64,000 nucleotides of DNA from Bradyrhizobium lablabi. GTDB lineage: Bacteria; Pseudomonadota; Alphaproteobacteria; Rhizobiales; Xanthobacteraceae. Below the pieces are notes generated by a model. The model ran no database searches, was not told the origin of the DNA, and saw nothing but the letters and a program-made list of their open reading frames with translations. Position numbers and translations under genes: made by a program. This document shows positions 31,915 through 38,699 of this stretch, piece by piece (the stretch's first letter is position 1; the number at the start of each line of letters is the position of its first letter). The stretch spans positions 1 through 64,000 of the forward strand of contig NZ_JAFCLN010000025.1 of the NCBI RefSeq assembly GCF_018129385.1, in the 5' to 3' direction.

Positions 31915-32955
31915 GTGAAATTCCAACTCGCCGCCGTTGCATCGTTCCTCTGCGCGATCGCCGTCATGCCGGCGCTCGCGCAAACACCCGCGCTCGTCAC
32001 CGAAGAGATGATGGTGAAGACGGCGGATCCCGGAATCGAAATCTATGTCCGCAACAAGCGGCCGGCGAACATGACCTCGTTCCGGCCGGAGCAGACGGTG
32101 CTCTATGTTCACGGCGCAACCTATCCGTCGGAAACCGCGTTCGACCTCAAGCTCGATGGGCTGTCGTGGATGGAATACATCGCCTCGCGCGGCTACGACG
32201 TGTGGCTGCTCGATCTGCGCGGCTACGGCAAATCGACCCGCCCGCCGGAAATGGCCGACAAGCCGGAGGCCAATCCGCCGATCGTGCGCGGCGAGACCGC
32301 GGTAAAGGACATCGGCACCGCCGTGGACTTCATCCTGCAAAAGCGCAACATCGCACGGCTCAATCTTTTGGGCTGGTCCTGGGGCACCACGCTGATGGCG
32401 ACCTACACGACGCAGAATCCGCAGAAGGTCGAACGTCTCGTGCTGTACGCGCCGGCCTGGATCAGGCAGACGGCGTCGCTGGTGCAGGCCGGGCCCGGGC
32501 CGACTCCGTCGTACCGGATGGTCAATCGCGAGCAGGCCAAGCAGCGCTGGTACACTGGCGTCGCCGAGGACAAGAAGGCGGATCTCATTCCCGCCGGCTG
32601 GTTCGACGCCTGGGCCGATGCGACCTTCGCGACCGATCCGGTCGGTGCGAAAATGAATCCGCCGGTGGTTCGTGCGCCCAACGGCGTCGTGCAGGACGGC
32701 ATCGAATTCTTCGGTGCCGGAAAACCTTATTACGATCCGGCGAAGATCACGGTGCCGACCTTGCTGGTCGTTGCGGAGTGGGACCGGGATACGCCGCCTT
32801 ATATGGCGCAGACGCTGTTTCCGTTGCTGATGAATTCACCGGGCAAGCGGATGGTCGGCCTCGCCGAGGGCACGCACAGCATCATCATGGAGCGCAATCG
32901 GCTGAAGCTGTTCGAAGCGGTTCAGGCGTTTCTTGACGAGGCGAAGCGATCCTGA
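31915..32955 (+). CDS. Secreted alpha/beta hydrolase
   Basis: A 346-residue exported hydrolase. The signal peptide VKFQLAAVASFLCAIAVMPA ends at ALAQ. The nucleophile is Ser155 in GWSWGT, with the oxyanion strand LYVHGATYPS before it. The acid is in AEWDRDTP, and the histidine in EGTHSII, so the triad is complete. I use the GTG at 31915, which has an AAAGGGAGA ribosome-binding site (31901-31909) and starts the signal peptide; open frame further upstream belongs to noise opposite the MFS gene. The closest functional guess is an esterase, lactonase or epoxide-hydrolase-type enzyme of the periplasm. No genetic partner is evident. Confidence 0.88.
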   Translation: MKFQLAAVASFLCAIAVMPALAQTPALVTEEMMVKTADPGIEIYVRNKRPANMTSFRPEQTVLYVHGATYPSETAFDLKLDGLSWMEYIASRGYDVWLLDLRGYGKSTRPPEMADKPEANPPIVRGETAVKDIGTAVDFILQKRNIARLNLLGWSWGTTLMATYTTQNPQKVERLVLYAPAWIRQTASLVQAGPGPTPSYRMVNREQAKQRWYTGVAEDKKADLIPAGWFDAWADATFATDPVGAKMNPPVVRAPNGVVQDGIEFFGAGKPYYDPAKITVPTLLVVAEWDRDTPPYMAQTLFPLLMNSPGKRMVGLAEGTHSIIMERNRLKLFEAVQAFLDEAKRS

Positions 32956-33062
32956 ACGCTTGAACTGCTGCGGGCGCTGCCGGTCCACGAGGGCCGGGGC
33001 GCCTGCTTGCCAACACTGAAACGTTCACCCACAATCCGCTGACTCATGGTTTTGGGGGATTT

Positions 33063-33422
33063 ATGACAGCTATTTGCTTGAGAAGTTTTCGCCGCGGCCT
33101 GGTGCTTGTGGCGGCGATGTCGGTTGCCGCCTTCGCCACGCCGGCATCTGCCTACACGCAGGAGCAGCAGGCGGCCTGTACTGGCGACGCGATGCAACTT
33201 TGCGGGCCCGAAATTCCCGACGTCGATCGCGTCACGGCCTGCATGATACGCAACAAGGCGCGGCTCTCGCCGGCGTGCCGGGCGCATTTCAGGCCGGAGC
33301 CCGAACCTGCTGCCGCGACCAGACCCGTAGGCAAGCCCGTCAACATCGCGCCGGCGTCGCGCAAGCCCGTCAACTCGAAGGCGAAGAAGACCAAAAAGCC
33401 GGTCAAGCCCGCCAGCACCTGA
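33063..33422 (+). CDS. Small secreted cysteine-rich protein
   Basis: A 119-residue exported protein. The signal peptide runs to about residue 30 (VAAFATPASA). The mature N-terminal half carries four cysteines in the pattern C-x8-C-x12-C-x11-C (ACTGDAMQLC, TACMIRNKARLSPAC). That resembles one unit of the Cys-rich GLG1-type repeat. The C-terminal half is Pro/Lys-rich and basic (SRKPVNSKAKKTKKPVKPAS). The four cysteines probably form two disulfides in the periplasm. Its function is unknown. It follows the hydrolase gene by 107 bases on the same strand. Similar short proteins occur in many Bradyrhizobium genomes as far as I recall. Confidence 0.75.
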   Translation: MTAICLRSFRRGLVLVAAMSVAAFATPASAYTQEQQAACTGDAMQLCGPEIPDVDRVTACMIRNKARLSPACRAHFRPEPEPAAATRPVGKPVNIAPASRKPVNSKAKKTKKPVKPAST

Positions 33423-33559
33423 CGGCGTGACTGCGGCCGGCCTGCCGCAATCGCGGCAGAAGCGCATCGAGGGTCGATTCAAGACCCTCCATACGCGACA
33501 GACTGACGCCTTGCGTCGGCGCGTTGCGGTATCATTTGCCCTTGGACGAGGAGAGGGCA

Positions 33560-33871
33560 TTGAGCATCGAATCCAAAGCGGAACTGGACCGGCATTTCGC
33601 CTGGTTCGAATCACACTTGCCGCCGCGACCGGCGAAATGCGTGGCATGGCTGCGAAAGCCATCGTCGCGCTGGGTGCGGATTCCGCTCGCCATTCTCCTG
33701 ATGATCGGCGGCGTCCTCGGCTTCCTGCCGATCCTGGGCCTCTGGATGCTGCCGCTCGGACTCCTTTTGTTCGCGCAGGACGTGCCGTGGCTACAGCCGC
33801 CGCTGGCGCGCGCGCTCGCTTGGGTTGAGCGGAAATGGCTCGAACGCCAACGTGCCAATAATGCGCAATAG
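33560..33871 (+). CDS. Small membrane protein of unknown function
   Basis: A 103-residue protein. An amphipathic N-terminus (AELDRHFAWFESHLPPRPAK) is followed by one or two membrane segments (IPLAILLMIGGVLGFLPILG, then WMLPLGLLLFAQDV) and a basic C-terminal helix ending in WVERKWLERQRANNAQ. I chose the TTG at 33560 because GAGGAG at 33548-33553 is an excellent ribosome-binding site; an in-frame TTG at 33524 lacks one. The LPLGLLLFAQDVPWL segment is a conserved pattern in small rhizobial inner-membrane proteins that I recognise, but I know no function for it. It stands alone before the parA-like gene. Confidence 0.7.
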   Translation: MSIESKAELDRHFAWFESHLPPRPAKCVAWLRKPSSRWVRIPLAILLMIGGVLGFLPILGLWMLPLGLLLFAQDVPWLQPPLARALAWVERKWLERQRANNAQ

Positions 33872-34070
33872 AGCGTGCGCAAAAGGCTTGTGAGAGTCGA
33901 TTTCGACTCCGCATGCGGCGTTTTGACTCCCTGCCGTCGCCGATGTGAGTCAAAAAAGCAACTTCAAAGCCATATTCAGTGGCTACCTCAATTTTGCCCC
34001 TAAATTTTTCTTTCGCGAATCACCGCGCTGATTCATTTTTGCTTCCTGGGGTCAATCTGGAGGCCAAGGA

Positions 34071-34751
34071 ATGAACGTCATTGTTTTCGCATCACGCAAG
34101 GGAGGCTCGGGGAAAAGCACCCTGACGGCCCACCTTGCCGCGCATGTCCACAAGTCAACGAGACCGTGCCTGCTGGTCGATGGCGATCCGCAGGGCTCGC
34201 TGACTCTCTGGCACAAATTGCGCGGCACCAACGAGCCGCCGATCCGCACCGCCGTTCGCTCGGTCGGCGAGATCTGCGCCGCCGCCAAGCGCGATGGCAT
34301 GGAATGGGTTTTCATCGACACGCCGCCGAACATCTCGGCCGTCGTCGACGACGCCATCAAGAACGCCACCATGGTGATCATTCCGGCGCGGCCCGGCGTG
34401 TTCGACGTCAACGCGGTGCAGGAAACCATTCAGACCTGCCGTAGTGCGCGAAAGCCCTATGCGGTCGTGATCAACGGCGCGCCGGCGCAGCGCGACGGGC
34501 TGGAGAGCCCGATCGTCACCATCGCGCGCGAGACGCTGACGAAATTCCGCGCACCGGTCTGGGGCGGCCAGATCACCAACCGGGCCGATCTGCTGATGGC
34601 GCTGAGCCATGGCGAAGGCGCCCGCGAATATTATGCGGAAGGCCGCGCGGCGGCGGAGATCGCAAGATTGTGGGCGGCGATCGAACGCTCGGTCAAGGCG
34701 ATCCGCGGTTCGGCTTCGGCCAGCGGCGCGATGCACAAGCAGGCGGCGTAA
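34071..34751 (+). CDS. Orphan ParA/MinD-superfamily ATPase
   Basis: A 226-residue ParA-type ATPase. The deviant Walker A motif is KGGSGKST (residues 10-17) with the signature lysine at 10. Walker A' is VDGDPQGS (about 37-44) and Walker B FIDTPP. There is no N-terminal DNA-binding domain and no parB gene nearby, so it is an orphan like those that place protein clusters, flagella or carboxysomes, rather than chromosome ParA. It has its own terminator, whose stem begins inside the last codons. The start at 34071 is preceded by GGAGG (34060-34064). Small membrane-protein genes lie downstream on the other strand. Confidence 0.88.
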   Translation: MNVIVFASRKGGSGKSTLTAHLAAHVHKSTRPCLLVDGDPQGSLTLWHKLRGTNEPPIRTAVRSVGEICAAAKRDGMEWVFIDTPPNISAVVDDAIKNATMVIIPARPGVFDVNAVQETIQTCRSARKPYAVVINGAPAQRDGLESPIVTIARETLTKFRAPVWGGQITNRADLLMALSHGEGAREYYAEGRAAAEIARLWAAIERSVKAIRGSASASGAMHKQAA

Positions 34752-34766
34752 CTCGCCGCCTTTTTT
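34742..34766 (+). terminator. Rho-independent terminator overlapping the parA-like stop codon
   Basis: GGCGGCG (34742-34748) and CGCCGCC (34754-34760) form a 7-bp stem with the TAA stop in its loop, followed by six Ts (34761-34766). Confidence 0.9.
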
Positions 34767-34830
34767 CTTGGCAGCCAGAAGAACGCGCGGCGCTTTTCCC
34801 GCGCGATTCTTTTATGTTTGCGCGGCGGCG

Positions 34831-35025
34831 TTACGCCACCATCAGCATGTAAAACACGATCACCGGCGACAGCGTCAGGATCACGGTCCAGATGCCGAGT
34901 GACCAGAGAATGTCTTCCGTCGTGAAGCCGGGCGTCTCGACGCGCACTGCCTCGACGTCGCGCACCGGAAAATCCGGCGCAGCATAGCCTTGCGGCGCAA
35001 TGACCGCTTCAATGTGGTTGTTCAC
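34831..35025 (-). CDS. Small single-pass membrane protein (64 aa)
   Basis: A 64-residue protein with a hydrophilic N-terminal part (MNNHIEAVIAPQGYAAPDFP) and one C-terminal membrane segment (ILWSLGIWTVILTLSPVIVF). It starts at GTG (35023-35025) behind GGGGG. The charge pattern predicts the N-terminus in the cytoplasm. I do not know its function. It is the first of three small membrane-protein genes on this strand between the ParA-like gene and the MHYT protein gene, each apparently with its own ribosome-binding site. Confidence 0.55.
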   Translation of the reverse strand: MNNHIEAVIAPQGYAAPDFPVRDVEAVRVETPGFTTEDILWSLGIWTVILTLSPVIVFYMLMVA

Positions 35026-35158
35026 AAACGCCCCCGCGCAGTTCTTGCTTGGTTATGGGCTGACGATAGCGATGCGGCTTTAAAATCCCGGTCGCAATTT
35101 CGCTGGCATTTGACCGCAGGTGCTACCCCGGATTAACCACGGCAGCCCGGCGCGGCGT

Positions 35159-35293
35159 TCAGCTCACCAGCAGGCGATACGTCAGCACCGGCGCAAAGCC
35201 GAGCACCATCGCCCACAACGCGAACGACGACACCATCAGCACGTCGTTGACGCGCTCGGCCATCGCATGATTCCTGAAATGACTGGTCTTCAT
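35159..35293 (-). CDS. Very small membrane protein (44 aa)
   Basis: A 44-residue protein starting MKTSHFRNHAMAERVNDVLM with one membrane segment (SFALWAMVLGFAPVLTYRLL). GGGGGG stands five bases before the ATG, a strong ribosome-binding site that supports translation. It resembles the preceding 64-residue protein only in general layout. No function is known to me. A TTG 78 bases upstream would lengthen it but removes the good ribosome-binding site. Confidence 0.5.
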   Translation of the reverse strand: MKTSHFRNHAMAERVNDVLMVSSFALWAMVLGFAPVLTYRLLVS

Positions 35294-35427
35294 GATGTCC
35301 CCCCGTTTTGGTCCAGATGGGGACATCAATACGCCGAAAATTTTAACGTTGCGGCCCGCGCCTCTTTGCAATGCGAGCGAACGGATTTACCGGCTGCTAA
35401 CCACCCGCCGCATTGTTTCGACCGCAG

Positions 35428-35643
35428 TTATCCTTGAGGGCGCGCCTCGTTCCTGCCGTGCCGGTCCGGAAACAGCAGCACCAGCGGAAGCGCGAACGGT
35501 CCGATCAGCGCGGCAATCCACGCCCAGACCGTGAAGCGGCGTCCCCGCCGCTCGGCCATCCGGCCGGCAAGATACATCGAGCCGATCGTGGCGATCGTCA
35601 GCAATGTGAAGAGAACGTGGCCGTCGAAGGTAACGCTGCTCAT
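35428..35643 (-). CDS. Small two-pass membrane protein (71 aa)
   Basis: A 71-residue protein, MSSVTFDGHVLFTLLTIATI, with two membrane segments (LFTLLTIATIGSMYLAG and VWAWIAALIGPFALPLVLLF) joined by a basic loop RMAERRGRRF. It ends in a charged FPDRHGRNEARPQG tail. The loop charge puts both termini outside by the positive-inside rule. The start at 35643 begins a typical N-terminus; an earlier in-frame ATG at 35682 adds 13 residues. Function unknown. Confidence 0.6.
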   Translation of the reverse strand: MSSVTFDGHVLFTLLTIATIGSMYLAGRMAERRGRRFTVWAWIAALIGPFALPLVLLFPDRHGRNEARPQG

Positions 35644-35783
35644 CTGCGCGGGCTCCGGTGCTGCCTGCGCCAAGCATAGCACGGGCTTGCTCGCGCGGCC
35701 GCCTCGCCGTCAGGCCGGGAAGCTCAAAACCGAACACGACTGCGTGTCTGGCCACGACGGCCTTCGCAGGCGGCGCCTCGCCC

Positions 35784-38186
35784 TCAGCCGGCCTTCGCCA
35801 GCGCACGCGGGACGTCAGCGGTTTGCGCCGCCACGTCGCCATGCGTGAGATGCCGGAAGGTGCTGATCGCCGCCGGCCGGCCGAGCAAATAGCCCTGCGC
35901 CTCGTCGCACTGTTCGCGCTGGAGGAATTTCAGCTCGGCATCGGTCTCGACTCCTTCCGCCAGCACCGGCAGGCCGAGGCCGCGCCCGAGACCGAGCACG
36001 GCGCGGACGATGGTGGCGGCCTGGTCGTTGCTGTTCACCTGCTTGATGAACGAGCCGTCGATCTTGATCTTGTCGAACGGGAATGCGCGCAGGTTGGAGA
36101 GCGAGGAATAGCCGGTGCCGAAATCGTCCATCGCGATGCGCACGCCAAGCGCCTTGATCTGGCGCAGCGTGGCGAGCGCGCGGTCGAAGTCGCGGACCAG
36201 CGCCGTCTCCGTGATCTCGATCTCGAGGCGGCGCGGCGGCAGGCCGGTCTCCAGCAGCAATTGATGCAGCTCGCGCGCGAACTCGGCATGATAGAGCTGC
36301 ACCGCCGACACGTTGACGGCGATCGTCAGCGGCCGGGTCCAGCTCGCGGCCTCGCGGCAGGCAGTCTTCAGCACCCAATTGCCGATGTCCAGGATCGCGC
36401 CGGTTTCTTCCGCGATCGGAATGAACACGGCCGGCGAAACCGCGCCGCGCGCCGGATGCTCCCAGCGCAGCAAGGCCTCGAAGCCGGTGATGGTGTGGCT
36501 CTCGATATCGCCCTGCGGCTGATACACCAGCCGCATTTCGTTGCGGGTGATCGCCAGGCGCAGGTCATGCTCCAGCAGCCGGCGTTGGCGCACTTCGGAG
36601 CCCATGTTCGCCTCGAAGAACCGATAGGTGTTGCGGCCTTCGCTCTTGGCGCGATAGAGCGCGGTGTCGGCATGGGTGAGCAAGGCATGGCGGTCGGTGG
36701 CATCGTCCGGGCAGAGCGCGATGCCGATGCTGCTCGAGATGCCGTTGATCTCCGGCACATCCCCGGTCACGCGCAGCGTCTCGAGCACGCTCTCGGCCAG
36801 CCCGCCGGCAGCGCTCGGATTGGCGATTCCCGGCATCAGGATGGCAAACTCGTCGCCGCCGAGGCGCGCCATCATCTGGCGCTCGCTCAGGAGCGCGCTG
36901 ACACGCGCGGCCGCGGCCTGTAGCACGGCGTCGCCGGCGGCATGGCCGAACAGATCGTTGACTTCCTTGAAGCGGTCGAGGTCGAGGCAGAGCACGGCGA
37001 GCCGCTCGCCCTTGCCGAGCGCCGCGATCTCCTGGTCGATCCTTGCGTTGAAGTGACTGCGGTTCGGCAGCGACGTCAGCGCGTCGTGATGGGCGAGATA
37101 GTGAATGTGCTGCTCGGCCTGCTTGCGCGCCTGTAGGTCGCGAACGGCGACGACATGATGCGGTTTACCGGCGAAGTCGATCGGCCGCAGGATCAGCTCG
37201 ACGGGCGCCATCGTGCCGTCCGCCTGCCGCACGGCCGTCTCGACCGGCTGGCCGGAGCTGGACATCAGCGCCGCACGCGCCGTCCTGTCGGGAAAGCAGC
37301 CGTCAAGCCGCGTGCCGATAAGCTCGGCAGGCGACAAGCCGGCAAGCGTCGCAAAGCTGGTGTTGACATGGACGATGGTTTCGCCGTCGCAGACGACGAG
37401 CCCTTCGACCGACGCGTTGGCGAGATCGCGCATGCGGTCGACTTCCAGCTCGGAGCGGCGGCGGTCACGGAGGTCGAGCATTGCGGCGGCCAGCGCCAGA
37501 CCGATGATGACAAAGCTCGCGGCCGCGACGCCGAGCGCGAGCCAGCCGGCGGGCAGCGCTGAAGGGGAAATCTGCCTGGTCGGATCGGGAATGATCGACA
37601 CCGCGCCCATCGCAGTAAAGTGATGGCTGACAATCGCCAGCGTCAGCAGCAAGGCGCCGCCGAACTTCCATTTCTGTTGCGGGCCGTGCAGGCCGACCGG
37701 CAGCGCAATGGCGCCGATCGCAGCGCCGAGCACGATCGAGGTGGCGACCAACACCGGATCCCACAGGATGGTGCCCTCGACCTCGAAGGCGGCCATGCCG
37801 GTGTAATGCATCGCCGCGATGCCGCCGGCGACAATCGCGCCGCCAAGCCACGGCCCATGTCGCCAGTTCGGAATCAGCGCTACCGCAAGTCCTGCGAAGG
37901 TGAGCAGGATCGCGGCAACCAGCGACAGCGCGGTGAGTGCGATGTTGTATCCGCTCGGGATGCCCGGCGTAAACGCCAGCATCGCGACGAAATGCGTGGC
38001 CCAGATGCCGAAGCCGGTCGAGATGGCCGACACGGCGAGCCAGCCGTTGCGCATCTGGCCTTGCGATTTGCGCGCATGATGCAGCAGGTTGATCGCGGCG
38101 AGCGAGGCCAATACGCAGACGATAGCGGCGAGCACCACGAGCTTCAGGTCGTGGGCGTAGGCGATGCAATTATAAATCTTCAGCAT
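35784..38186 (-). CDS. MHYT-sensor diguanylate cyclase/phosphodiesterase (MHYT-PAS-GGDEF-EAL)
   Basis: An 800-residue membrane protein for cyclic-di-GMP turnover. Seven membrane segments form the MHYT domain (about 1-235) with repeated His-x-x-x-Met-His motifs such as THFVAMLAF, MHYTGMAAF and SHHFTAMGA; these are thought to bind copper and sense oxygen, CO or NO. A PAS domain (about 260-370) and a GGDEF domain with an intact GGDEF (LARLGGDEFAIL-like, near 463) follow. The EAL domain has an intact EALLRW (near 575) and DDFGTGYSS loop, so both activities may be present. I use the ATG at 38184-38186 (MLKIYNCIAYAHD), the family N-terminus. The proximity to the copper module is notable, but there is no shared transcript. 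Confidence 0.93.
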   Translation of the reverse strand: MLKIYNCIAYAHDLKLVVLAAIVCVLASLAAINLLHHARKSQGQMRNGWLAVSAISTGFGIWATHFVAMLAFTPGIPSGYNIALTALSLVAAILLTFAGLAVALIPNWRHGPWLGGAIVAGGIAAMHYTGMAAFEVEGTILWDPVLVATSIVLGAAIGAIALPVGLHGPQQKWKFGGALLLTLAIVSHHFTAMGAVSIIPDPTRQISPSALPAGWLALGVAAASFVIIGLALAAAMLDLRDRRRSELEVDRMRDLANASVEGLVVCDGETIVHVNTSFATLAGLSPAELIGTRLDGCFPDRTARAALMSSSGQPVETAVRQADGTMAPVELILRPIDFAGKPHHVVAVRDLQARKQAEQHIHYLAHHDALTSLPNRSHFNARIDQEIAALGKGERLAVLCLDLDRFKEVNDLFGHAAGDAVLQAAAARVSALLSERQMMARLGGDEFAILMPGIANPSAAGGLAESVLETLRVTGDVPEINGISSSIGIALCPDDATDRHALLTHADTALYRAKSEGRNTYRFFEANMGSEVRQRRLLEHDLRLAITRNEMRLVYQPQGDIESHTITGFEALLRWEHPARGAVSPAVFIPIAEETGAILDIGNWVLKTACREAASWTRPLTIAVNVSAVQLYHAEFARELHQLLLETGLPPRRLEIEITETALVRDFDRALATLRQIKALGVRIAMDDFGTGYSSLSNLRAFPFDKIKIDGSFIKQVNSNDQAATIVRAVLGLGRGLGLPVLAEGVETDAELKFLQREQCDEAQGYLLGRPAAISTFRHLTHGDVAAQTADVPRALAKAG

Positions 38187-38357
38187 GAAAAGATACCATC
38201 GGAGGCGGAAATGCCGCGCTATTGCTGAAGACAATCAGTAATATCAATTGTGTAAGGAGTAATGAACGGAACCATGCATAGTGATTCTACCTGCGCATCC
38301 GCGGGCAGTTTCGTAACTCCAAATCAACCTTACCGCCGCGCGAAGCGCCGCAGACGT

Positions 38358-38642
38358 CTATCTGTCGGCGCGGCTGACCACATCCATCAGTTCCGCGATC
38401 TTGCGGCGCTGGTCCGCCTTGTCGCCCGACCGGATCGCGTGCTCGACGCAATGGGCGACATGGTCGCGCAAGATTTCCTCCTCGACCCGGCGCAGCGCCG
38501 CCTTCGCGGCCGCGATCTGCGTCACCACGTCGATGCAGTAGCGGTCGTCCTCGACCATGCCGGCGAGGCCGCGGATCTGTCCTTCGATCCTTTTGAGTCG
38601 TTTCAAACAGGAGGTCTTGATCTCTGCACGCATGCGCGTCAT
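38358..38642 (-). CDS. csoR: CsoR-family Cu(I)-responsive repressor
   Basis: A 94-residue all-helical repressor of the CsoR/RcnR family. With the start used here the Cu(I) ligands are Cys36 (DDRYCIDV), His61 and Cys65 (RDHVAHC), the classical Cys-His-Cys set. The opening KTSCLKRLKRIEGQIRGLAGM is the family signature. Copper binding releases the tetramer from DNA. I use the ATG at 38640-38642, whose ribosome-binding site AGGGG lies inside the operator; the next ATG (38633) is an alternative. The gene diverges from the copper ATPase gene across 57 bases, and the palindromic operator lies between, touching its own start. So both genes are very probably repressed together. Confidence 0.92.
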   Translation of the reverse strand: MTRMRAEIKTSCLKRLKRIEGQIRGLAGMVEDDRYCIDVVTQIAAAKAALRRVEEEILRDHVAHCVEHAIRSGDKADQRRKIAELMDVVSRADR

Positions 38643-38660
38643 ATACCCCCCTAGGGTATA
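38642..38660. promoter_or_regulatory. CsoR operator between csoR and copA
   Basis: TATACCC (38642-38648), five bases, then GGGTATA (38654-38660): a perfect inverted repeat of the type known for CsoR operators (G/C run flanked by TATA). It covers the csoR ribosome-binding site and lies 40 bases before the copA start. Confidence 0.85.
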
Positions 38661-38699
38661 AAGATCAAGGCCGCCGTGGTGGCCGGAAGAGAGATTCAG

